The notes beneath the pieces were generated by a model, which worked only from the letters and a program-made list of their open reading frames with translations, did no database searches and was not told where the DNA came from. The position numbers were made by a program, and so were the translations under genes. Source: Sanderia malayensis (Eukaryota > Cnidaria > Scyphozoa > Semaeostomeae > Pelagiidae). Taken from it: DNA of 64,000 bases. The stretch lies in assembly GCA_013076295.1 (NCBI GenBank), contig RQOL01000767.1:1-64000 (forward strand), given 5' to 3'. Below are positions 1-10,794 of this stretch, piece by piece. Every line of letters begins with the position of its first letter. Within the stretch, counting starts at the first letter, position 1.

Positions 1-2172
1 TCATCGACCTTAAGAGAAGATACCACTGTCATATGCTGTATAGCAGAACACTATTACTACGAGTGTAACAAAATTGAGCATGATCTGACCAAATAAACAC
101 ATAAACCTATAGTAACTTACAGAAATTTACTATGACTTAAAATCAAAATAATGAGCTTCTCTGTATGAACAAACCGACACAATGGATAGATTGGTAAAAA
201 ATGATTGATACAATCTTGCTTTATTTGACTAGCTGATACAATCTTGGTTCATCAGCGGTGTTTTGTAACAAGAAAACACAAACATCCAAAAAGGATTTGA
301 CTTTACTCAAGCCGTACCGACATAAAAACAGTGATAGATTAATTTCGCCAAACCTAACTTCTATTACACGTGTAGACGTGCGATGAATTGTCATTTCTAA
401 TCTAATAATAGATACATAAATATATGACAAAGAATCATTGCAGATATTAGAATGAATCAAGATAAAATTCTTCAATAACCATAAAACGACTGATCAAACA
501 TTGAACTTCATATGTTCTCACACCAATCTATACATCAATGTCGGCTTAGTTTTATATAATAAAGAACATTTATTACTCACTCACTCACTTGCATTGTATG
601 TTATGTGGTGATGCGTTGTATTTAGTTCAATCTACTGCATGTTTTTGATGCGTTAATGAGAATGTGTCATATTGGTCTAATTCGCATCAACTTACACTCA
701 ATACCTGATTTAGCCTCATTAATCCTGCCTGCCCGCTCTCTCACCAACCCAGTTGTCATTCATTCTACATTATAAGCTCCCTTAGTCGCATAGTATATCA
801 TATTTAAAGAATTTTCATTTGTAGTTAAATAATATGCAACTAAACTAAATCAAGATAAAAGTCTTGGGCAATCACAAACGACTGAACAAACAGTCGAACA
901 ACTTGTTTATCTTCTTCTCTTATTTTGTATACAGCATAGATCAAACTATACTTTAACTACTTTCTATTACTCTAATCCTTCCATGAGCTGCCCTAACTAT
1001 TCAAGGCATACTTTTTGTACAGAGCCCAGACAACAAGACCTGTTTTTTTATCTATATTCTCTGAATCACCAGCAACTACAACTTATATCAACTGTCAGTC
1101 ACTTACAAAAATTAAATCTTTCTTTTGATTAAACACAAATTGTACGCCGATAAGAAGTTACAGTGAATTCGTTTCTGACCAGAGCAATACTACATTTTAA
1201 GAAGAATTTTAATAAAAGCAAGCAATATTAAAATGAAAATCGGTTGGGTGTGGCTGTGTGAGCTTCAGATAATGATTGCAGCTAGATGAAGTTGAAAGCA
1301 ATCAATCATCTTTGGTTTAACTTTTGAATCAAAACTGTTACAAACAAGTACATTATATCTTAACACTTTTTGTACCATTGAACTAATGTGAATGAAATCC
1401 ATCTTTAAATTCTTATTTCATTGTTATTTTGTGGTTAGCAGTGGCATAAAAGACATTAACTAAAATTGACTTTATTTTAAAAATTGTTTCCAAAACAAAG
1501 CGGCGAGGATTGTTTGGTAAAATAAAAACCAAATTAATGAGTATAAAAAATTTACATCACATGACAGTAGTCTGGACTCCAGCCCACACCAAAGAGCTAA
1601 ATTTCGGCGTTAGAAGCGACTTAATATTTCATTGCATAAATTCGTTATTAATATTTCGTCATTCGTCGGTCAAATTGTTAGCAAATTAAGAAAAGGAAGA
1701 ACACTTGAAACAAAAAAGTACTCACTTGTATTTTGCTGCAGCCATCTTCATTTCCATGGTTCATGATTAGTAATCGATTTGGCAACAATCCAAATCATAA
1801 TTACAATCAATGCAATCACCATTCACCATCATCATCACAGTCTCATAATGCTCTGATGTAGGGGGGACGCCTTCGGGGGGAACGTTTCCCCAAGTTATCC
1901 TCAGAATGGATCTCGTAATTCTTTTAAATTTGATGAGAAATTACAAGACGAGGTGGATAAGGGTGTGGCACCATAAAATTTCACTGTTGGTGAAGGGTGG
2001 GGCATCTGAAAATTCCTTTCTCGCCCCCCCCCCGGAAGTCTTCATGGCTTCGTTATCATTCATTGGCTCTGATGCCCATGAAACAAGCAGTGTTGGTGGG
2101 ATGAAAATAATTTCAAATAAAACAAGACATATGATTGAAATCAAATAGAGACTACTAGAGTGAGTCACTTAC
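1..2172 (-). other. Intronic DNA: part of CCDC87 intron 20, left copy
   Basis: This stretch follows the donor of CCDC87 exon 20 (left copy, minus strand) and corresponds to 49,522-51,669 on the right. Several short open frames are present in both arms but carry no recognisable domain, and allelic copies are expected to share them. A GC-rich patch near 1,860-2,040 has long G and C runs whose lengths differ from the right arm. I see no gene here. Confidence 0.6.
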
Positions 2173-5100
2173 CTCGGCCTTGAAGTTGTTGTATATTGTT
2201 TTGTGACGATTCAGTGTAACGTAAGACGCATTTTGTCGGTTTGAGACTCTGACATCAGATGTCCTTGTAAATGCCTACGACAACAGAAACACACTAAATG
2301 TTATACGACGCTTCATTCACACGTTTATAGCATTAACATTGGCTCGTAAAGGGAGGGTGAAGTTATAAGAAGTAAATAAAAATATAACGCTTGAAAGCAT
2401 AAAATCAATAAACTATTGGAAGGGATAAATTTAGGCTCAAATGGTGAATTAGACTTGAATTAAGGAGTATTATACAAATGTGGAGTAGATTCGTTAAAGA
2501 TCGAATCATTATATGACGAATAGCAGAAACAAGTTGATAATGAAGATTGAAAGAAGATTAGTTAAAAGAAAACCACTCATGGATTAGTAAATTAAGGACT
2601 GATTTTGCTTATGGTTTGCACTGCAAATCAAATAGCTTTAACATCGCCTATTTGAAACTTTTTAAATCGTTGTTTTATCAAGATAATCGCAATAGCTTTC
2701 AGCTGACCGCAAGATAACTGAAATATTGACGAAACTTTTAACCCACTTATAAACAGGCGAGTTTTTTAACTGTGGCTATAGTGGATTACAATTATTGCGA
2801 TCATATGATTTGTAACCCTTTCTCACTACTTCTGTTGTCTTCTAATTAATGCAAAGAAAAACAATAGAGATTGTTTTCCTAATACTTAAGTCTTCATGCA
2901 AGATGGCAGGCGAATAGTTTTACAATTGAAAAAACATAAAACATTTATTACTTATTGAAACAACACGATTCACTATTCAATCGATATTATATCAATTGAT
3001 TGTAAGAAAAAAGCTGCTAAAAGCATGGTTTACCTCGAGCAAAATAAACTTTAATTAAATCAAAAGAAGTTAAAGCCAAAACTCCTCATGACATCAAATT
3101 AAGTCTCAGTCAAATAAAAAAAACGATTATATGAGGCTTTATGAAAGCCCAAGCAAGTCTGCGCCATTATGATCATATATTGGTACACATATTTAAAAGA
3201 CCAAATTATACCTTCCTAGCTTAGCAGGGGTACATACTAATTCGTCAACTATATTACGAATAGCATTAGTATCAACTTTCGAGTCGCATTAGAAGCATGT
3301 ACCCATAAATCCCATCAGAATAAATTGTCTTGTCAGCTAAGAAAGTCAAATGAATAAAAAAATGAAATACTCAAATCTGAAAATGTTTTACTCACTTTAT
3401 TAGAAAACTTTGTTGTTACTACTGACGGCTGAGCTTCAAGACTCTCCTCTGATCTATGAAACAATAAACAGTATTTACTAAATAAAATCAGTAATAAGGT
3501 TAGTCAATAGACTTGGAAACTTATTATTGCATTAACAATACTAGTCTTCATACTTCTACACTACTCTTTTATAAGCAACGAAAACTGGAAGCGAAAACTC
3601 CCAAGCAACTTCAGGGCGAAAGTTGAATGTAAAAAAGACGAGATATGGTCTATGTTTCCTTATCAATCCGTATTGGGAGTTAGAAAAATCCTTCTTAACA
3701 TCAGGAGAGATCATAAAACAGTTGAAAGAATCAGATGCCGTGTTCGAGTAAATGCAGAAATGCGCGTTATATACTGGTTCATGTTATCGAGCTGTAGCGA
3801 GCAGAATTTCGCAATAATGTATTATTGCATTTGGATACAATTACCTATCTTCTTCCTGCTGAATAATTAAAGATTCTAAGGAATCGTCTTTCACTATGGC
3901 TGTTTTCGATAATGATGATGACTTTGATAAATTGCTATTATCTTCAGTGTCATTGCTGACAATTCTTCTTTTGTAAATGGGCATTGCCTGTGATGATAAA
4001 AATCTCAAAGTTAGGAAGAAGAGGCAGCATCATGGGAAGGATTTGGAGGAAAACATCTTCCAAATAATCACCAGGGAAAATTGTTCAATTCTTATCAGCT
4101 TGGGACGTTGTCTCACAATCCCACAACTTTAATTTAACATCATCCTCTGCTTCGCTCCCTTTTGGTTACACCCACTCACAATTAACAACATATGAAGAAG
4201 AATGAACTTGCGTCTACCTGAAGTAAAGGTGGCATTGTATCGTTAACATCTGCGTCAATATCTTTATTCATCTGCAACAGTCAAGGATTCATATAAATAA
4301 ATGTATTACATATAATTTAACTGTACTCTATCTAGCAACAGGCACTATACATACATGAAAGTAAAGAAGATGGTTAAAGCTAAATTAGGTTACTTCAATC
4401 AAAATTAAAGGAATAAAAAGATGTGATATTCGTCAATAGATTGAGTTACTTACAACATTTTTTACTGAACTTTCTTTGTTCATAAGATTTTTCAGATCTT
4501 CACGTAAACAGATATCAGACCTGTAAATAATTACTGAAAAGATTAAACATCTGAAAAATCTTTGCCGATACGAGAGGGTAGATAGCTGAAAACTGCATTT
4601 AATAGTAACACTAAAATAACACCACAATAACCCTTTATCGTCTCACTTCCCACAATTTAAAATCATACTCTAAAAAAACGTACTGTTTCCGGGTGCAATC
4701 TCCAACTTCATCAACAACTGGTTCAACAAACTAAAAAAAAGTACAATAAAAGATTATTAGAAATACTCGTTGATTTTGGTAATATATAAGAAGAATAGTT
4801 TAATTGAAAGCATGTGTAGAGTTGAAAATAATAGAAAATAATAATGACTTTACCTTCACATAAACCCCGCTATTCTTTCGTTTTGATTCCAATTCTGAAA
4901 TGACAAATATATAAAAGTGTGGAAAAAATAAAGATAATATAGGTGCTATACCATACCAACGCGCATACACGCCCACCTTTAAGGCACTGTAACCCTAACC
5001 CTAACCCTAACCCTAATGCTACACTCAATCCTAACTGATACACCAGACACTGTCACGAGTATTACATCACGCATGCTCCTGCGTAGTAGCCTACATATGG

Positions 5101-8100
5101 CACTGCGCATACACACCCACCTTTAGGGCACTCTAGCCCTAGCCCTAATCCTAACCCTAACCCTAACTGATCCACCAGATACTGTAGGTAGCATTACGTC
5201 ATGCATACTCCTGCGCAGTAGCCTATATATGACACTGCGCATACACGCCCACCTTTAGGGCACCTGTAGCCCTAGCCCTAATCCTAACCCTAACCCTAAC
5301 TGATCCACCAGGCACTGTAGGTAGTATTACGTCATGCATATTCCTGCGCAGTAGCCTATATATGGCACTGCGCATACACGCCCACAATAGAACATTCAAA
5401 TTACAAATTGATCAAAACACAAAGTAGATGTTCTCATCAGGTTTCGAACCAGTGGTCTCGAGGTTAGCGTGCAGGAACGTTACCGTTAGTCCACAGCAGC
5501 CCTTACCAGCAGAGGAGAAGAGGATAAGGTCGAAGGAATGAATGCACCAGACACAGTCATCCTTCACCCGTTGATATTAGTCATCTATTGTTACGTTCCA
5601 CATACATGTGTCATGCCACATTTGAAATTGACCGGCATAGCAAATCATTCGGTTATCGAATCAAAGTATGCGCTTGACATACGACAGAAGCAAGCTAACA
5701 TCTCACCCCCCTTGAACTACTTCACTGTTCGGTGAATGTTTAGTCGCACCTTCACAAGAAAAATAAAGCTTGCTTGCAAGCTTTTGTCTACACCCATCTC
5801 CAAATTTTTTGCAGGCACTCATTTCAAAACATATCTTTTAAATTAATTGATGCTTCAGTCCGGACGATTATATCTTTTAAAAAAATAGATGCTTCAGTCC
5901 GGAATATTGGTTTTAAATCACAGCAGCACTCATTTCAACAATGTTCACAGTTAGTTATTATTGCTGCTGCGTAGCGGAACGAAGTGAAGCGGCTGCGCAG
6001 CAGAATATAATCGAGTCCTTCTCGAGAAAAAATCTGTATGTGAATATGTGTGTTTGTTTGTCGGATTTCAGCCCGCGCGTGGCCTCAAATCCTCCTCCGC
6101 ATGCTGGTTTTATTATCAATTCATCAATGGCGGTCATCTTTTTGCTGCAGTGCAGCGAGTCGTTTTAGAAACATTGGGAAAACGATATTTGGTTGGCTTA
6201 TTTGCTGGCTATTAACTTTTATTCGTAGCCAGAATCGAGAAGGCCCAAAAGAGGACAATTTTATTTCGACAATAACACAGGAGTTGCTTTCTTGTCGTGG
6301 GGATAAGTTGACAAATGAATGCCTGCAAGTGGAAGAGAGAAGCTGTGCGGAAGTATAGATAGTAGGCTCCCAAAACTATTGTGTCATCATTTTCACCATC
6401 ATTATGTATCTTATTGTTTTTAGCAGGGGATATTGAAAATAATCCCGGTCCAGAAAATCCTGACTTCAGATTTCAAATTGTTGATGTGCATTTAATTTAG
6501 TTTTCTTTTTAATCTGGGGTTTTCTACATTTATTCCCCTGTTTTTGGTATTGTTTTGTTTACATGGTAAAGTCATATCAACAAAGATTTGAATTTTATCT
6601 TTGATCTTCAAACTGAGCGCACACCTTCTCTTGATAGAATAATTTCCTAAAATCTATTATTGCTGAAATTCCAAAATCCAGCTACGAAACGTAAATGTCA
6701 ATAACAAATGTCAATACACATGACAGCGCTTCCAAGCACGCTAAACACCCCCTGTCCATATTTTTGCAGGCACTTATTTCAAAACAAAACATATCTCTTA
6801 ATCAAATGCTAGATGCTTTAGTCCTGATTATTCATTTCACATCACAGCAGCACTCATTTTAACAATGTTAACAGCTAGTTATTATTGTAGCTTGCAATAA
6901 CTGTGTTGAAACATTTGCAAAATCACCAACAGCCTCTACAAGTGTGATAAACTAATTTGTTGTTAATTTACACACTATTTTTTTTATAAGAATACCTCAA
7001 CTTATGCTGGGCCTCAATCTTTTTCATTGTTATTCTTAAATTTCCATTGCTTTTTGGCAACTTTAAGCCTCAATATTCTTATAGACTATATTCTTATAAA
7101 AAAGCGTGTATGATAACTAAAGATAAAATAATGGTGAAACAATTTCTTACCTTCCTTATCAATTTCAAGTTCTTCCAAGAACAATGTAGCAGTGTCAACC
7201 AATGGCAAAGAATTCGATCTCTGAAATGTGATATTATTTTCATTCAATGTTCAATAACTTACAATAATAAGGATTTGCAATCAATGAAAGTAGCTACTTC
7301 ATTAGGCAAAAAACATTTCTGAAGTAGGTTGGAATGGGCAACGAATCTTACGTGAATTTTAAATGTTTGTTCTTCGCTTTGTGAGCTCCTAAAAAGAAAT
7401 TCAAGTTATTACTTCAGATACATGCACATGGAAAGATTAAAATAATTAAAATTATATGTAAAGTTAAAATTAATACAATATTAGGTTGTAATAAATTGTA
7501 GAGAGTATGAACAATACTTGGTCTCACTCTGTTTGTTCTTTTGCTTCTTCTGAGTATTTCTTTGTCTGTAACGTGGTCGCTATAAATCAAAACAGATATT
7601 CAGAGGAGAGAAGTGCAACACAGCAGATAATAGTTGATACAGGGACAGCATAATATAGTACCACAGCAATGGTATCTGCAAAGGATTTTAAAGCTTTGCA
7701 GAAAAAATAAATGTCCACAAACGATCTCCCTTGACGTTCGCTCAACGCCACACAGATAAACTAACTCATGACTTTTTGCACTTAGAACCAAGAATGAGAA
7801 AAGTACCTCTCAAAACGTCACACTCATAAACGCTCCTATTAATGACATGATAAACTTCTATTCTGATCATGACAATCACTGAATAGACAAACACAAACAT
7901 ATGCACAAAAACAAAAGATGCACTTACAAATCAAATTCTTCTCAATATCCGAGTGGTGTTTAGGAAGAGAAAAATTCGGATTATCATGCAATGAAATAGC
8001 ATCCAATGAATCTATGACAGGCATTTTCTTACAAAGCTAAAAATCAATTACGAACGACTTCAGAATTCTGATATATAATCAAGAAAGACCCTCTGATATC

Positions 8101-10447
8101 ATACAAGTGTTAATATGTAACAAGCATGCTAATCTTACGTCTTCGAGTTCCGATTCATGATAAAGTTTTCTTGCAATGTCTCTGGTTATATGCAACTTCT
8201 TAACAATACTTCCCTTTGGCTTCTGCAGAAAAACATTGACATAGGTTAAAAAATATACCTCATAAAATAATTTAAAACTCCGTTTGCATCTGACTATGAA
8301 AAGTTAAGTTCATCAAAGTGTATAACCTGTTCTACTAATTTCTCTTTAATTCTTATAACATATGAATCTTCTGATAAGTTGTCATCTTTTTCAACTGGAT
8401 ATCGCAATACATTTGCCAACTTTCGTCTTATGTTCAATATATTCAAGCTGTAACATAACACATGAGCCATAAAAAAACAAGATATACAACAAAAGTTTGC
8501 ATCGCCTCTGAATGTCATTGTATATCTGATAAAAAAACGAGTAAAAAATTCTAATAAAGAAATACCTCTTATTTGCATCAAATGACAGTTGTGTCTTGAA
8601 CCGACTAATATTAGACGCAGCATTGAAAATTTTTCTTTCATTAGCAGCTTGCAATTTCTCAATGTATTCCATATAGAGCTTTTCAATGATATTCACAACA
8701 GTAACGGCAACTTTTCTATAAAAATGCAACACTTGTCAAGACTATTCGAGCAACATTCGCAAAGGGGTAGTCAACAACAACAACATGCACTTGAAATGCT
8801 TACATTGTTGTTTGATAAGTTTGCTTGCATCAAAGAGAAGGAGACAACAAACTAAGCTATAACTGAACATAGCTCTAACTTTAGAAAAAGGCATTGAAAT
8901 AATTTTGATACCTTTCTAACTCCGTGTTTTCTTCTTTAGTCTGAAAAATAAAACATAGAATATTTATATTACAAATTGATTTGATAAATATACAACACAA
9001 TTTTACAAAATCTTTATTTCTCAACATTGAAATGATCGCTGAAATGCTGAAATAAACAATTATTTAAAAATGCTTACAAGAAATGGATCAGATGCTTGGT
9101 TGCGCATTTCAGGCCAAACTGCACCAAGTTCAGACATCAAAACACTGGCCTAGTCAAAGAAAAGAAAAACGGCAAATAATAAAAGGGTTGTTTCAATCAT
9201 TGGGCATGTCGCTACAACCCAAGGGGGCACGTCGCTACAACCCAAGGGGACACGTCGCTACCAACCAGGCTACTTACCAATTCTTGCTGGTCTTGTGTTG
9301 AGACAAGTTTGATGTCCGTTCTTATTGGTAGTCTCTCGTTGATTAGTGCTTTTAATTCTTGGATTGTTTTCGGAGCTTTTCTCAAAGAATTCTGCAGATA
9401 ATTAGTAGTAAATATTGTTAAAACATTACCCTAATTGTTAGACAGGACTATTTTCAAATAACTGATGACAATAATGGCAGGTTGAATTTGAAATATGATG
9501 ATAATACAATATTGTATACCTCAATTGGACTAGCCGGCTTTCGTATGATAACAACACTGTCATCTGACGCTAGAAATAAGCAAAATAAACGAATTAATTG
9601 TGATTAAATTCATCGCGAACAAGAAGAATGAAAAATAAATCGAAGAGGGGGTTAAATCAAATAAATCCTCACGTGCATCATCTTCGTCTTCGTTTAAAAC
9701 AAAATTATCCAGCGTGCTTGAAAAATCTTTATAAAACCTTTCCTGAAAATTTGAAACAATTGCTACTTTATAATGATGAAAGTAGAATCGATCCAATTAG
9801 GGTGGTAATTCCTGCAAATGTTTATGAATGATAAATAGCAATGACTACCATTTTAGTATGAGCCGTGAAAATTTGACAAAGTTAAATACGCCCGACTTGG
9901 TTTGAAATAACTTATTCAATTGGTCGGCAAAACTTTTACTGCCAAAAAGTTTGCTTGTTGTGATGGAAACGCCGATTGGGGAATTGTAAATTAAATGGTC
10001 AATTGTAAAATTTGAATTTCAATAATAGAAAATTTCAATAATTTAATAATACTTGCATCAGAAGTATTAAATATCCAACTTCTTTGTCATTCTCATAGCA
10101 GATACATGGGTGCTTACAAATTGTGGGTTTGAGTCCCACCCAGTCCCCAGCTCGGTCAACATGTTGGGGTGAGAGATCAGCTTCTGGGGTGTTGCTAAGG
10201 GTGGTGGGAATCCAGCGCTGCTTACGGATGCGCAAAATTTTTTTTGCTCGTATTTAACCTTCAGATTTGTTGCAACTGCAAGTTTTCCGATTCTGAAGGT
10301 TCGTTTTCTGAAGAACCTAGGATTTGTCTAGGTAAATTAGCACATGGCCACCCCCCACTGTACAAAAAATGAATGTTTATAAGGTTGATATCGATACTTT
10401 ACCGTATTCATAGGTGGTCTTTGAAGGTTGAAGTGTTTAAAATCCAT
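2173..10447 (-). CDS. CCDC87 homolog, exons 1-20, left (allelic) copy, truncated by window edge
   Basis: Minus-strand copy of the first 20 exons described for the right-arm gene. The start codon is at 10,447; the last exon present ends at 2,173 with a GT donor, and the remaining exons would lie beyond the left edge. Exon 16 (around 4,450-4,520) has one more A than the right copy, which keeps the phase into exon 17; the left allele is therefore the intact one there. Coding exons are otherwise nearly identical to the right arm, while introns hold the variable minisatellite and the 2A-LINE block. Family assignment rests on the C-terminal exons seen only on the right. Confidence 0.85.
4961..5385 (+). 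repeat. Minisatellite with telomere-like CCCTAA runs, three units
   Basis: Tandem units begin at about 4,961, 5,105, 5,237 and 5,370 (the last only a stub), giving periods of 144, 132 and 133 bp. Each unit has a GCGCATACACGCCCACC-type head, then a run of CCCTAA or CCCTAG hexamers, then a TGATCCACCAG segment and a TGCGCAGTAGCC segment. The right arm has a single unit at 46,595-46,740. It lies in a CCDC87 intron. Confidence 0.9.
5400..5525 (-). repeat. tRNA-derived SINE-like sequence
   Basis: Read on the minus strand there is a box A-like TGGACTAACGG followed about 40 nt later by a box B GGTTCGAAACC, then an AT-rich tail ending near 5,400. This is the layout of a tRNA-derived SINE head. No full cloverleaf is apparent, so I do not call a functional tRNA. 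The right-arm copy (about 46,470-46,590) has lost the TTCGA core of box B. Confidence 0.55.
5961..6887 (+). mobile_element. Non-LTR retrotransposon fragment with 2A-like N-terminus, left arm only
   Basis: This ~0.92 kb block is absent from the right arm, where the flanks join around 46,010-46,025. Reading from a TAG at 6,363, an open frame of about 45 codons has a hydrophobic stretch followed by GDIENNPGP (6,426-6,452), matching the 2A consensus D-x-E-x-NPGP. Such motifs are known at the start of ORFs in CR1/L2/Rex1-type LINEs. The frame stops soon after, so it is a dead fragment. The block ends (about 6,755-6,887) with a diverged repeat of its own left flank (5,790-5,960), so it may be a segmental repeat carrying LINE sequence and not a simple insertion. 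Confidence 0.6.
9202..9266. repeat. Short tandem repeat, about 2.8 x 23 bp
   Basis: Three tandem copies of a unit with core GTCGCTACAACCCAAGGG, the third slightly changed. It is in a CCDC87 intron (between exons 4 and 5) and is present in the right arm at 43,620-43,684 with the same copy number. Confidence 0.8.
10095..10146 (+). repeat. tRNA-like T-arm, probably SINE remnant
   Basis: A five-pair stem GTGGG/CCCAC closes a seven-base loop TTTGAGT at 10,123-10,139, which is a good tRNA T-arm and box B. The upstream half does not form convincing D and anticodon arms, so a decayed tRNA-derived SINE is more likely than a tRNA gene. The allelic copy is at 42,757-42,773 on the other strand. Confidence 0.4.
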
Positions 10448-10794
10448 GTCTTTACCAGGAATTGTATGAAATAAAAGAAATCAAATCATTGAAAGTGGAG
10501 CGATAATTTAGGCCATTTATCAGCTGTTCATTTCGTCATCATTACCAGGGTAACAAGCTCGAGAGAATTCAACTTTATTCCGTAGTTGAACTGCATTACA
10601 GACGATGACGTAATAACCAGGCTTTAGTGCATACTAAACAATATTGCTTGGCTTGGGAAGGACATCTGTGTGCATGACAAAAGTTGGAAAAATTATTTAA
10701 TTTATCTCAAGTCAATGACATTTTATTCCTAACGTTTGTAATTTAGGAATGGCATAAATCATTGGGCAGTTTGATTGTTATTTGCTGAACCAAA
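10448..10794. promoter_or_regulatory. Divergent promoter of CCDC87 (-) and UBAP1 (+), left copy
   Basis: The two start codons face away from each other 347 bp apart. The interval holds ATTACCAGGGTAAC at 10,541-10,554, a 13 of 14 match to the RFX X-box GTTRCCNNRGYAAC when read on the CCDC87 strand, 94 bp upstream of the CCDC87 ATG, and a CRE-like TGACGTAA at 10,606-10,613. No TATA box is obvious. RFX control of ciliary genes is established in animals; its action here is inferred. Confidence 0.6.

Noticed and set aside
221..475. 84-codon open frame in CCDC87 intron 20, also at 51,195-51,449
   Set aside because: No domain, intronic, and shared only because the arms are copies.
4990..5320. CCCTAA runs as a chromosome end
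   Set aside because: Only a few hexamers per unit, embedded in a longer tandem repeat inside a gene intron; interstitial sequence, not a telomere.
10095..10146. Functional tRNA gene
   Set aside because: Only the T-arm folds well; D and anticodon arms and an acceptor stem are not convincing.
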